From NCBI RefSeq assembly GCF_045038405.1, contig NZ_CP173660.1, positions 496,001 through 560,000 on the forward strand: a DNA stretch of 64,000 nt, written 5' to 3'. Of the stretch, positions 25,560-34,275 are shown one piece after another. A model generated the notes under the pieces. It ran no database searches. It was not told the origin of the DNA and saw only the letters and a list, made by a program, of their open reading frames with translations. Position 1 is the stretch's first letter. Each line of letters opens with the position of its first letter. The translations under genes were made by a program, and so were the position numbers. This DNA is from Sellimonas caecigallum (GTDB taxonomy: Bacteria > Bacillota > Clostridia > Lachnospirales > Lachnospiraceae).

Positions 25560-27143
25560 CTACTTTTTGAACTTAAAATGACTCAAAAAAATGAAAAGCG
25601 CAATCCCGAGCGCCAAAATATACCCAAAAGCCCCAAGGGCCGGTATCCCCCACACTTTCGGCTCCATATCCGTCGTACAGATAATGCTTGAGCTAATCAG
25701 AAGCGCAGTCACAAGGAAACCCATAACGAGCTTTTTCACAAGGCTTGTCAGCATCTCGTTTAAATCCTCGGTAGCGTGGAGATCCAGATTGATCCGATTT
25801 TGTCCTTTCAGAAAACCGTGCAGGATATCCGCCGCCAGAGCCGGAAGATCAAGCGCCTTCTGAAAAGAACGGTACATGCTCCTGCCGCTCTTTTTCAAAG
25901 CCTTTTTCCAGTTTTTTTGCAGATATAACGGATTCTCCATCCTGGCAGCCGCTATCCACACCATATTGATATCCGGACAGATCTCTGCGATGACGCCTTC
26001 CATGTGGGTAAGCCCCCGTGCAAGCATCGTAAGCCCATGCGGCATGGTAATTTTATTATTTTTCATCACTTCCATCAGATCCTGGATAACATCCGCGATA
26101 TCTATGTTTCCGATATCCGTTGTCCCATACTTGGAGAGCAAATCGCCGATATCTTTATAAAGCTGGCTTTGATCCGGTTTGCCCCGAAATTCTCCAAGAG
26201 CCATGACGACTTCCAGGATCAGTCCCACATCGTTTGCCGCCACACCTTTGACGGCTTCCGCCACCAAATCCTTGTCCCTCTCTGTGAGCCTCCCCATCAT
26301 TCCCATATCGATCCATATAATCTTTCCATCCCGGATCTTCACATTGCCCGGATGAGGATCGGCGTGAAAAAATCCGTCTTCCATGACCTGCTTGATATAG
26401 TTATCTACAAGCTTTGTCCCGATTTCCTTTAAATCATAACCGTTTTCCAGAAGGCTTTCCTTATCATCGATGGCAAAACCGTCGATATATTCCATAACCA
26501 ATACATGGGTGGTCGTGTATTCCTTGTACAACTTCGGCGTACCTATAAACGCAATCTGTTCATTTTTCCTGGAAAACTCTTCCATATTAGCCGCTTCCAC
26601 AAGAAAATTCATCTCTTCCTGCGTTACCGTCCACAGTTCATCCAGGACCATATCAAGATCCACAAGCCCTTTCATCCTGCCTGTAGGCAGCACCTTGACC
26701 GCCTTGTGCAAAAGGCCGATATCTCTTGACATGACGTCGTAGATTCCCTGTCTTTGCACTTTTACAACGACAAGCTCGCCTGATTTCAGGACAGCCTTGT
26801 GAACCTGGGCAATGGATGCAGAGCCCAGCGGATCCTTCTCGATTTCCTCAAAAATTTCCGTATAAGGACATCCGTAGGAGTCTTCCAGCACTTCGACTAC
26901 CTGCTCAAATTCCATTGGAGCTACTTCTGAGCGAAGCCGCATCAGTTCCTCGCAGTATCTTCTCGGCAGAATATCCGAATGCATCGATGCGATCTGCCCG
27001 AGTTTGATATATGTAGGTCCCAGTTCTTCCAGGATCATGCGGAGTTTTTCCGGCGTTACCCCGCGCGTAATTTCATGTTTGTGGAGAACAGCTGTGATTT
27101 CTCTCAGCCTTTTTCCGTACTTGTCAGATGTTTGTGTACTCAT
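25560..27143 (-). CDS. UbiB/ABC1 (AarF) family atypical kinase
   Basis: ABC1/ADCK/UbiB proteins are membrane-bound atypical kinases or ATPases that support quinone or isoprenoid lipid metabolism. The 527-residue protein has the family marks: the KxGQ motif in LGPTYIKLGQIASMH (about residue 45), SASIAQVH in place of the glycine-rich loop (about 108), VVVKVQRQG with the ATP-contacting Lys, and the catalytic stretch FHADPHPGNVKIRDGKIIWIDMG (shown in part; about 275-297). Two transmembrane helices close the protein (about 470-522). The start overlaps the stop of the phasin-like gene (ATGA), so both are translated together. A UbiB homologue in a fermentative anaerobe suggests a substrate other than ubiquinone. 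Confidence 0.93.
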   Translation of the reverse strand: MSTQTSDKYGKRLREITAVLHKHEITRGVTPEKLRMILEELGPTYIKLGQIASMHSDILPRRYCEELMRLRSEVAPMEFEQVVEVLEDSYGCPYTEIFEEIEKDPLGSASIAQVHKAVLKSGELVVVKVQRQGIYDVMSRDIGLLHKAVKVLPTGRMKGLVDLDMVLDELWTVTQEEMNFLVEAANMEEFSRKNEQIAFIGTPKLYKEYTTTHVLVMEYIDGFAIDDKESLLENGYDLKEIGTKLVDNYIKQVMEDGFFHADPHPGNVKIRDGKIIWIDMGMMGRLTERDKDLVAEAVKGVAANDVGLILEVVMALGEFRGKPDQSQLYKDIGDLLSKYGTTDIGNIDIADVIQDLMEVMKNNKITMPHGLTMLARGLTHMEGVIAEICPDINMVWIAAARMENPLYLQKNWKKALKKSGRSMYRSFQKALDLPALAADILHGFLKGQNRINLDLHATEDLNEMLTSLVKKLVMGFLVTALLISSSIICTTDMEPKVWGIPALGAFGYILALGIALFIFLSHFKFKK

Positions 27144-27517
27144 CTATGTCCTTCTTCATCTTGCTGCTTGTCTGGTTCTTGTTCCGTTTTCTCTTCAGGC
27201 TCTTCTCTCTCGGCTTTTTGCTCCTCAAGCTCTTTCAGGAGTGTCTTAAGCTCCTCCCTTTGTTCCGGCGTCATTTTGCCGAGAAGTTCCGTGAGCTCTT
27301 CCGGAGAGGAAGGTTTTACAGAAACGTTAACCTTTTCTTTTACTGTCTTTTTAATGTTATGCTTGAGTTCTTCGTTGAGCACTTTGCCCTGCTCCACTGT
27401 CAACTCGCCTTTTTTGATCATTTCATCCAGCAGTTCTTTAGATTTTTCCGCCGTCACAGCGACTGCCCCTATCCCTGCAAGAACGACTTTCTTTAAGTTT
27501 TCTCCAAGACCATCCAT
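27140..27517 (-). CDS. Phasin-like helical protein
   Basis: This 125-residue protein resembles phasin/PhaF-type proteins: a short hydrophobic helix (LKKVVLAGIGAVAVTAEK, residues 8-25) is followed by amphipathic coiled-coil helices (KELLDEMIKKGELTVEQGK, VLNEELKHNIKKTV) and a charged Glu/Lys/Pro tail. The 'G-x-LTxEQGK-x-LxxEL' pattern is typical of the family. It is translationally coupled to the UbiB-type gene. Small proteins of this kind are regularly found beside UbiB and may be accessory subunits or lipid-surface proteins. No polyhydroxyalkanoate synthase is nearby. Confidence 0.75.
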   Translation of the reverse strand: MDGLGENLKKVVLAGIGAVAVTAEKSKELLDEMIKKGELTVEQGKVLNEELKHNIKKTVKEKVNVSVKPSSPEELTELLGKMTPEQREELKTLLKELEEQKAEREEPEEKTEQEPDKQQDEEGHR

Positions 27518-27544
27518 ATCTTTTATCTCCTTTCTTTTGTCCCG

Positions 27545-27919
27545 TTAGAATATCCATTCCATTACATGCGGGACAAAGATGAAAAGTCCTGCAGCAGCTG
27601 CTGCAATTGCCATGATCAGCACCGCACCTGCCGCCGTATCTTTTGCTATCTTTGCAAGAGGTTTTTTCTCTTCCGTTACCAGATCAACTACCGCTTCCAC
27701 GGCCGTATTCACAAGCTCCAATGCCATGACCGCTCCAAAAAGTATGATGCAGATACACCATTCTGTGATTGTCAGCCCGACGATCAGACCCGCAGCAGTG
27801 ACAAGACACGCAGCCACGCAATGGATTTTCATATTCCTCTCTTTTCTGATCCCGGTATAAATCCCAGAAAAGGCGTATCCAAAACTCTTTCTCAGAGGAT
27901 TTTTCTTTCTGTCTGACAT
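27545..27919 (-). CDS. Diacylglycerol/undecaprenol kinase
   Basis: The DgkA family phosphorylates membrane lipid alcohols, in Gram-positives mainly undecaprenol for wall synthesis. ATG 27919 (MSDRKKNPL) follows AGGTGG, giving 124 residues. Three transmembrane helices are visible, and the catalytic stretch ALELVNTAVEAVVDL (about residues 64-78) holds the family's Glu and Asn. It is embedded in an operon after pyrophosphatase, 27 bases before the phasin-like gene. Confidence 0.92.
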   Translation of the reverse strand: MSDRKKNPLRKSFGYAFSGIYTGIRKERNMKIHCVAACLVTAAGLIVGLTITEWCICIILFGAVMALELVNTAVEAVVDLVTEEKKPLAKIAKDTAAGAVLIMAIAAAAAGLFIFVPHVMEWIF

Positions 27920-27968
27920 AGCACCACCTGAATTCACTTTATTTTTTCTATGTATCTGTCTTCGGCGC

Positions 27969-28511
27969 CTACTCTTTTGGGTTTACAAACTTTTCTTTGT
28001 ACCGTTCAATACACTCTTCAATAACTTTTACTGCCCCGAGCGCTCCTTCAAACTCGTTTACCGCCGTCTTCTTCCCTTCCAGATCTTTGTAGACAGTAAA
28101 GAAATGTCGGATTTCATCAAAAATATGCTGAGGCAGTTCCGAGATATCTGTGTACATTTCATAAGTTGGATCTGCCCATGGGATCGCGATGACCTTTTCA
28201 TCGCCCGCTCCTCCATCTGTCATCTTCATGACGCCGATTGGATAACAGCGTACCAAAGTAAGTGGTTCCAACGGTTCTGAACACATCACGAGCACATCCA
28301 GCGGATCTCCGTCATCCCCGAGTGTTCTCGGAATAAACCCATAATTCATCGGGTAATGTGTGGATGTGTAAAGGACACGGTCCAAGATGATCATCCCGGT
28401 TTCCTTATCCAGTTCATATTTTTTCTTACTTCCTTTTGATATTTCGATTACAGAAATAAAATCTGTAGGAAAAATCCTTTCTTCACTGATATCATGCCAA
28501 ATACTTCCCAT
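27969..28511 (-). CDS. ppa: Inorganic pyrophosphatase, family I
   Basis: The enzyme hydrolyses pyrophosphate in the cytosol and pulls biosynthetic reactions forward. The 180 residues match the family. Metal ligands are visible in DDGDPLDVLVM (about residues 65-75), with Lys and Tyr contacts in GSKKKYELDKETG and YPMNYGFIPRT, and the late Asp/Lys in FFTVYKDLEGKK. Most Firmicutes use the manganese family II enzyme, so a family I enzyme is notable but known in clostridia. The ribosome site is GAAGGTG. It lies 25 bases after HPr. Confidence 0.95.
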   Translation of the reverse strand: MGSIWHDISEERIFPTDFISVIEISKGSKKKYELDKETGMIILDRVLYTSTHYPMNYGFIPRTLGDDGDPLDVLVMCSEPLEPLTLVRCYPIGVMKMTDGGAGDEKVIAIPWADPTYEMYTDISELPQHIFDEIRHFFTVYKDLEGKKTAVNEFEGALGAVKVIEECIERYKEKFVNPKE

Positions 28512-28536
28512 TTTTACACCTTCTGTTCTTTTTTAT

Positions 28537-28794
28537 CTATAATACTTCTTTCAGCGTTCTTCTGATCTCATCACATGCCGCTTCTTCGTCTGTTCCGGAT
28601 ACCTCAACGATGATCTCGTCATTGAATCGAATGCCAAGCCCCATCAATTCCAACAGTTTTTTTGCATCTGCCTTCCTCACATCTTTTCTGACTTCAATCG
28701 ACGATTCAAAATTCTTTGCTTTTTTCACGAGAACCCCGGCCGGTCTTGCGTGGATTCCTGCTTTATCAGTAATGATATAATGGAACTGTTTCAT
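28537..28794 (-). CDS. HPr-family phosphocarrier lacking the regulatory serine
   Basis: ATG 28794 (MKQFHYIITD) lies eight bases after AAGGAG; a GTG at 28803 overlaps that site. The 85-residue protein has the phosphoryl-acceptor His in AGIHARPAG (residue 15). Where gram-positive HPr has Ser46 for HPr kinase, this protein reads ADAKKLLELMGLG, with Lys at that place. Transport-type phosphorylation should be possible, but Ser46-dependent catabolite control should not. It heads an operon with ppa, dgk, the phasin-like gene and ubiB. Compare the HPr at 6310-6576, which keeps the serine. Confidence 0.9.
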   Translation of the reverse strand: MKQFHYIITDKAGIHARPAGVLVKKAKNFESSIEVRKDVRKADAKKLLELMGLGIRFNDEIIVEVSGTDEEAACDEIRRTLKEVL

Positions 28795-28914
28795 CCATCT
28801 CACTCCTTTCCTGTTTCCGGGACACTACCCCCTCTCTTTTTTCTGTCCCGCAATTTTCGGTTTGCTCTTTTACCCGCAAATATTTCTGTCATCTTCCCTA
28901 CTTTATTCTAAATT

Positions 28915-28943
28915 ATTATATCATTTAAGTTGTTTTGCCGCAA
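28915..28943 (-). promoter_or_regulatory. Candidate promoter of the HPr-ppa operon, within a 400-bp intergenic region
   Basis: TATAAT (28915-28920) on the minus strand with a weak TTGCGG (28938-28943) 17 bases upstream. The intergenic stretch 28795-29194 also holds the divergent plus-strand promoter at 29118-29147. The rest is AT-rich sequence in which I see no gene or RNA fold. Confidence 0.4.
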
Positions 28944-29117
28944 TATTATGACTTTATTTTTCAGGAAAAATTCGCCCCCTCCTCCTTTTTATTTTTATCT
29001 TTTGACATATCTCGTCAACCTTCTTTTAATATTTCGGAAACAAACGCCTTTTGTTTCTGAATATTTATATTTATAGTTAATAATTTCTAACTTTAAAATT
29101 AAATGTAGCATTATTTT

Positions 29118-29147
29118 TTGACTTTTATCTTTTGGATACGCTATACT
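29118..29147 (+). promoter_or_regulatory. Promoter of the plus-strand lipoprotein gene
   Basis: TTGACT (29118-29123), 18 bases, TATACT (29142-29147), 47 bases before ATG 29195; AAGGAGGG lies in front of the ATG. Confidence 0.7.
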
Positions 29148-29194
29148 GAAACCAGGAAGAGATAAACAGGCATCTCACTGAAGGAGGGATCGAT

Positions 29195-29932
29195 ATGAAG
29201 AAACTTTTTATCATAACAGTACTTGTACTTTCTTGTATCCTTTCCGGCTGTGGTAAAAAAACAGAAGAAAAAAAAGCGGAGGAAGAAAAGATAAAAACAG
29301 TCCGGCTGGATCTTGACAAGAAAGAAAATGAAGAAACGACAGATCTGGAAAAAGAGAATGTCGTGAAAGAAGCAAATGAAAACAAAGCAGAACAAAAAGA
29401 TACCGCAAAAGAACAATCGACTACCCCGAACAGCACCGCGAATACTACAAAAACTGACACCAAAAAAGAAACAGTGCAGGACACTCCTTCCACCAAAGAA
29501 ACAGGAGACTACATCGGAACAATCGCAAGTCCGCTTCCTCCAAAAGACGGCACTTACAGGATTTCCCGTAACCCTGACTGCAGCGATTACATCGTAATCC
29601 ACGTTACCAATTACGACGCCGCTAACTTCCGGTTCTATCTTACAAAAGCCTTTCCGAATCCAGATCCGGAAAACTTTTTCAAAGAAGCTCTTATCTTCCG
29701 GGAACATATCGCTCACTATAATGGCAACGGATATTACGAATATAAAGGAAAAGACTACCATCTCTATTTCCGCTACACCGTGGAGCAAAACGAGGTAGAA
29801 CTTCCAGCAAACCACCATCTTGAAGTGTACGGTCTCGACAAACTGTTCCGCGCATCCGATTACTCAGACAGCATCTCCTACAACGGAATTTCCGGCAATA
29901 TGTTCATATATGGCGCACCATTCGCAGGATAA
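29195..29932 (+). CDS. Lipoprotein of unknown function
   Basis: This 245-residue protein starts with a lipoprotein signal (MKKLFIITVLVLSCILSGC, Cys19 as lipidation site). A Lys/Glu/Thr-rich tether of about 85 residues follows, and then a compact domain of about 140 residues. That domain begins at DYIGTIASPLPP, with recurring aromatic motifs such as YIVIHVTNYD and YYEYKGKDYHLYFRY. The domain has no catalytic pattern I recognise; it looks like a beta-sandwich or NTF2-like ligand-binding fold. It is one of only three plus-strand genes in the window and is monocistronic, with its own promoter and terminator. Confidence 0.85.
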   Translation: MKKLFIITVLVLSCILSGCGKKTEEKKAEEEKIKTVRLDLDKKENEETTDLEKENVVKEANENKAEQKDTAKEQSTTPNSTANTTKTDTKKETVQDTPSTKETGDYIGTIASPLPPKDGTYRISRNPDCSDYIVIHVTNYDAANFRFYLTKAFPNPDPENFFKEALIFREHIAHYNGNGYYEYKGKDYHLYFRYTVEQNEVELPANHHLEVYGLDKLFRASDYSDSISYNGISGNMFIYGAPFAG

Positions 29933-29970
29933 CCGAATCAGGGCTGTAAAATAAGTCCATAATGAAAAAC

Positions 29971-30008
29971 CGCCAGTTCCGGCAAAATGCCGGTTCTGGC
30001 GATTTTTT
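29971..30008. terminator. Terminator after the lipoprotein gene
   Basis: CGCCAGTTCCGGC / GCCGGTTCTGGCG hairpin (one mismatch) followed by ATTTTTTATTTT on the plus strand; preceded by GAAAAA, so it may also stop minus-strand transcripts of the esterase remnant. Confidence 0.85.
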
Positions 30009-30058
30009 ATTTTCATATCCTATATTTAGGATCAGTCTTTGCCTTCGTGTGCAGCATA

Positions 30059-31010
30059 TCACTTCCAAATCCAACACAGTCCATTATAAAAATACTGCAT
30101 TGCGTATTCTCCGCTGTGGGTGCCATTTTCCTCTTCCAGAAAATAAAGGTTTCCTTCTCTTTCATTATCCGCATACCGAAATGTTCCGTCATTCACATCT
30201 GCCATCGCTTCAATCTGATTTTTGAATGAGGAGTAGGCAAAATCATCCGTTCCAGATGCAGCAAAAATAAAGAAGTCGTTCCACTCATGTCCGGAATCCC
30301 TGACGATAGATGCCATATCTTCCCCATCAAACGACAGGCTTCCGCTGGAAGGCATAAAATAACGGAAGTAGTCCAGACAATACTGGAATGTCCTCCATGT
30401 GGCTACTGATCCCATGGAAAATCCGCAAAACGCCCTGTGATCCCGTGACGCACGAAGTCCTTCCTGAGTAGTATCTTGAGCATAAGTACTATAAGTCCCT
30501 TCCACTGCCGGTATCAGGTCGTTAACCAATTCATTATGATAATTGTCTGTCAGCTGGATTGCCAGAGAATAGTCTGAACTGTCCTCCTGGCTCTCATTGT
30601 TGTAAGTCGGGCAGACTACGATCATCGGCTGAATCTTCCCATCCGCCATGCATCAAATAAAAGACATTGTATGACAGATCCTCTGTATAGCCGTATGGCA
30701 GATAGACGATCGCTCTCTTATGGAGCACTTCTCTTTCTTCGTCATATGTCATAGATTCGTACGTATCGTAGTCAAGCTCTACCAGTGTCCCTTGTTGATC
30801 CGCTTCCCGGAAATAATCCTCCGGAATCTTTGCCAGTTCTTCCGGAAGGCTTCCGCTTGTTACCACATTGTTTCCCTCCTGCACTATTGTCTGAGATTTC
30901 TCTGATACCAAGGCTTCTGATTCCACATCAGAGTCCGGACTATTTTTCCCACATCCTGCCAGCAATACCACAACAGTGAGCAGACCGGCCAACACTCTGC
31001 TTTTCTTCAT
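30059..31010 (-). pseudogene. Frameshifted alpha/beta-hydrolase esterase lipoprotein
   Basis: Two frames make up one broken gene. The first (ATG 31010 behind AGGAGG, to 30594) starts with a lipobox (LAGLLTVVVLLAGC) and an acidic tether. It reaches the oxyanion motif YNVFYLMHGG, then leaves the frame. The second frame picks up at MADGKIQPMIVVCPTY and carries the nucleophile GFSMGS, the Asp in GTDD and the His in GTHSGEY. The family is that of secreted esterases (feruloyl/acetyl-xylan esterase or enterochelin-esterase-like). Intact relatives have some 25-35 residues between the HGG and ADG motifs; here they are fused through one ATGGCGGAT sequence (30641-30649). That fits a deletion between short direct repeats. 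A sequencing error would not explain the missing residues. Confidence 0.8.
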
Positions 31011-31119
31011 CGCTTCTTACCTCCTGGTTTTCTTTACCTTGATTATAGAACACGCCTTTGCCTTAAAGAAGTGCCGTTTCGTTTGGCAGTATATACCAAA
31101 AGGTTAGAACCTCCCTACA

Positions 31120-31380
31120 TTACCGACCGCCGTGATTTCTTCCCATTCCTCCCTGGGGTGCCATACCGCCTCCCATCTGACCTGGATTGTTCTCCGATCC
31201 GTCATTTGTCGTAACGTCGCCGCCATTATTCGAGTAGCTTCCATTAGCTATTCTTTGATAATTTTCTTTAAAACTTTTTCCTTTTTTGTATTGTTATTTA
31301 AATTGCCCCATTTTTTCTAACCATTCAATATTCTTTCTTATTGATAAATACAAGTTGCTTCGGCTATGATAAATGCCCCC
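31120..31380 (-). pseudogene. C-terminal gene remnant with an in-frame stop
   Basis: A minus-strand frame runs from about 31380 to a stop at 31120-31122. It reads ...RKNIEWLEKMGQFK, a stop, then QYKKGKSFKENYQRIANG and a Gly/Met/Gln-rich tail (MGGGMAPQGGMG). There is no start or ribosome site, and the frame begins right next to the ppdK terminator. It looks like the decayed end of a larger protein; I cannot name the family. With the esterase it forms a small decaying patch. The rest of 31011-31474 holds the esterase leader and the ppdK terminator. Confidence 0.45.
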
Positions 31381-31390
31381 ATAAACACAA

Positions 31391-31418
31391 AAAAGGGAAG
31401 CATTGCGCTTCCCTTTTT
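31391..31418 (-). terminator. Terminator of ppdK
   Basis: AAAAGGGAAGC / GCTTCCCTTTT hairpin with a five-base loop followed on the minus strand by TTGTG; the U-tract is part of the stem. It lies 57 bases after the ppdK stop. Confidence 0.75.
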
Positions 31419-31474
31419 GAGTGCTAAATATAGATTTTTACAAACAATATCTTTAAATCGATAATTGTAATCTA

Positions 31475-34102
31475 TTATTTATTGTTGATAGCTGCCTGTG
31501 CTGCTGCAAGTCTTGCGATCGGCACACGGAACGGTGAGCAGGATACGTAGTCTAAGCCAATCTTGTGGCAGAATTCTACGGAGCTTGGATCTCCACCATG
31601 CTCTCCACAGATACCTACATGTAAGTCTGGACGTGTGGATTTTCCTAATTTGATTGCTGTTTCCATAAGCTTACCAACGCCTGTCTGATCCAGTTTTGCG
31701 AACGGATCGTTTTCGAAGATCTTAGCGTCATAGTATGCGTCAAGGAATTTACCAGAATCGTCACGGGAGAATCCGAATGTCATCTGTGTAAGGTCGTTTG
31801 TACCAAAGCAGAAGAATTCAGCATCTTTTGCGATGTCATCTGCTGTAAGAGCTGCTCTCGGGATTTCGATCATTGTACCAACTTCGTACTTCAGTTCTAC
31901 ACCTGCTGCAGCGATTTCAGCATCTGCTGTTTCAGTAACAAATTTCTTTACATATTTTAATTCTTTTTCTTCTCCAACGAGCGGAATCATGATTTCCGGG
32001 CATACGTTCCAATCCGGATGATTCTTCTTCACGTTGATTGCAGCGCGGATAACCGCTCTTGTCTGCATTTTTGCGATTTCCGGATATGTGACAGCCAGAC
32101 GGCATCCACGATGTCCCATCATCGGGTTGAATTCGTGTAAGGATGCGATGATTGTCTTGATCTGTTCTACAGTCTTGCCCTGAGCATCAGCAAGTTTCTT
32201 GATGTCTTCTTCGTCTGTCGGAACGAATTCATGAAGCGGCGGATCCAGGAAACGGATTGTAACCGGGCATCCTTCAAGAGCTTCGTAAAGTTTTTCGAAG
32301 TCTCCCTGCTGTTCCGGAAGGATTTTTTCCAGAGCTGCTTCTCTTTCTTCTACTGTTTCGGAGCAGATCATTTCACGGAATGCATCGATTCTGTTGCCTT
32401 CGAAGAACATATGCTCTGTACGGCAAAGTCCGATACCTTCAGCGCCGAGTTCACGTGCTTTCTTAGCGTCAGCCGGTGTATCAGCGTTTGTTCTTACTCC
32501 TAATTTACGATATTTATCTGCCCATTCCATGATTCTTCCGAATTCTCCAGCGATCTGAGCATCTACTGTCGGGATTGCTCCGTCATAGATGTTACCTGTA
32601 GAACCGTCGATGGAGATGATATCTCCTTCATGGTATTCTTTTCCGGCAAGTGTGAATTTCTTGTTTTCTTCGTCCATAGCGATATCGCCGCATCCGGATA
32701 CACAGCATGTACCCATACCACGTGCAACAACGGCAGCGTGAGATGTCATACCACCACGAACTGTCAGGATACCCTGAGAAGCTTTCATACCTTCGATGTC
32801 TTCCGGAGATGTTTCAAGACGTACAAGAACGACTTTTTCTCCTCTTGCAGCCCATTCTTTTGCATCTTCTGCTGTGAAGACGATCTTACCGCAAGCAGCT
32901 CCCGGAGATGCTCCAAGTGCTTTTGCCGCCGGTGTAGCAGCTTTTAATGCAGCTGCGTCAAACTGCGGATGAAGCAGTGTGTCAAGGTTACGAGGATCGA
33001 TCATAGCCACAGCTTCTTCTTCTGTTCTCATTCCTTCATCAACCAGGTCACATGCGATCTTAAGAGCAGCCTGAGCTGTTCTCTTACCGTTACGTGTCTG
33101 AAGCATGTAGAGTTTACCGTTTTCTACAGTAAATTCCATATCCTGCATATCTCTGTAGTGTGTTTCCAGAGTCTTGCACACTTCTTTGAACTGTGCGAAT
33201 GCTTCCGGGAACTTCTGTTCCATTTCGGAAATGTGCATCGGAGTACGAACACCAGCAACAACGTCTTCGCCCTGTGCATTTGTAAGGAATTCTCCGAAGA
33301 GTCCGTTTTCTCCTGTAGCTGGGTCACGTGTGAATGCAACACCTGTACCACAGTCATCTCCCATGTTACCAAATGCCATCATCTGTACGTTGACAGCTGT
33401 TCCCCATGAATACGGGATATCGTTGTCACGGCGATATACGTTCGCACGCGGGTTGTCCCAAGAACGGAATACGGCTTTTACAGCTCCCATTAACTGTTCC
33501 TTCGGATCTGTCGGGAAATCTGCGCCGATTTTTTCTTTATATTCAGCTTTGAACTGTTCAGCAAGTTCGTGTAAATCTTCTGCTGTAAGTTCTACGTCCT
33601 GTGTAACTCCTCTGTCTGCTTTCATCTTGTCGATGAGTTCTTCGAAGTATTTCTTACCTACTTCCATTACTACGTCAGAGTACATCTGGATAAATCTTCT
33701 GTAGCAATCCCATGCCCATCTCGGGTTTCCGGATTTTTCTGCCAGAACGTTAACTACGTCTTCATTTAAACCAAGGTTCAGGATTGTGTCCATCATACCC
33801 GGCATGGAAGCTCTTGCTCCGGAACGAACAGATACAAGAAGCGGATTTTCTTTATCTCCGAATTTCTTTCCTGTGATGCCTTCCAGTTTTTCGATTGCTT
33901 CCATGATCTGGCTCATGATTTCTTCATTGATCTGTCTGCCATCTTCATAGTACTGTGTACAAGCTTCTGTTGTCACTGTGAAGCCCTGCGGTACCGGAAG
34001 TCCAAGACTTGTCATTTCTGCAAGGTTGGCACCTTTACCACCAAGAAGGTTTCTCATTGTAGCGTTACCTTCTGTAAACATATACACCCATTTTGTAGCC
34101 AT
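31475..34102 (-). CDS. ppdK: Pyruvate, phosphate dikinase
   Basis: PPDK interconverts pyruvate + ATP + Pi and phosphoenolpyruvate + AMP + PPi, replacing or complementing pyruvate kinase in clostridia. ATG 34102 (MATKWVYMF) follows AGGAGG; 875 residues is the normal length. The N-terminal ATP-grasp domain contains GGKGANLAEM, the swivelling domain has the phosphoryl-accepting His in GGMTSHAAVVARGMG (about 455), and the PEP/pyruvate barrel has GTNDLTQMTFG and the catalytic Cys in HVGICGEHGG. PPi made here would be cleared by, or drawn from, the pool handled by ppa. Monocistronic, with its own promoter and terminator. Confidence 0.98.
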   Translation of the reverse strand: MATKWVYMFTEGNATMRNLLGGKGANLAEMTSLGLPVPQGFTVTTEACTQYYEDGRQINEEIMSQIMEAIEKLEGITGKKFGDKENPLLVSVRSGARASMPGMMDTILNLGLNEDVVNVLAEKSGNPRWAWDCYRRFIQMYSDVVMEVGKKYFEELIDKMKADRGVTQDVELTAEDLHELAEQFKAEYKEKIGADFPTDPKEQLMGAVKAVFRSWDNPRANVYRRDNDIPYSWGTAVNVQMMAFGNMGDDCGTGVAFTRDPATGENGLFGEFLTNAQGEDVVAGVRTPMHISEMEQKFPEAFAQFKEVCKTLETHYRDMQDMEFTVENGKLYMLQTRNGKRTAQAALKIACDLVDEGMRTEEEAVAMIDPRNLDTLLHPQFDAAALKAATPAAKALGASPGAACGKIVFTAEDAKEWAARGEKVVLVRLETSPEDIEGMKASQGILTVRGGMTSHAAVVARGMGTCCVSGCGDIAMDEENKKFTLAGKEYHEGDIISIDGSTGNIYDGAIPTVDAQIAGEFGRIMEWADKYRKLGVRTNADTPADAKKARELGAEGIGLCRTEHMFFEGNRIDAFREMICSETVEEREAALEKILPEQQGDFEKLYEALEGCPVTIRFLDPPLHEFVPTDEEDIKKLADAQGKTVEQIKTIIASLHEFNPMMGHRGCRLAVTYPEIAKMQTRAVIRAAINVKKNHPDWNVCPEIMIPLVGEEKELKYVKKFVTETADAEIAAAGVELKYEVGTMIEIPRAALTADDIAKDAEFFCFGTNDLTQMTFGFSRDDSGKFLDAYYDAKIFENDPFAKLDQTGVGKLMETAIKLGKSTRPDLHVGICGEHGGDPSSVEFCHKIGLDYVSCSPFRVPIARLAAAQAAINNK

Positions 34103-34229
34103 GTTTATATGTCCTCCTAATATTATTTTGTAATATACGACGCGAAAAAGCACGACTTTCGTTCTTATCTGAAATCAAGCCGTATCATCCTGCGCCACTA
34201 TTACTGTTTTGCGGTTTCCCACTGCTAAT

Positions 34230-34258
34230 ATTGTAAATGGTTTAACATAGTTCGTCAA
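34230..34258 (-). promoter_or_regulatory. Promoter of ppdK
   Basis: TTGACG (34253-34258), 17 bases, TACAAT (34230-34235) on the minus strand. It gives a leader of about 120 bases, long for a housekeeping gene; no known riboswitch fold is apparent in it. Confidence 0.7.
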
Positions 34259-34275
34259 GAAATTTATCGGATTTT

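Noticed and set aside
34103..34229. Riboswitch in the long ppdK leader
   Set aside because: No known aptamer core or terminator/antiterminator pair could be drawn; the leader has mostly weak AT pairing.
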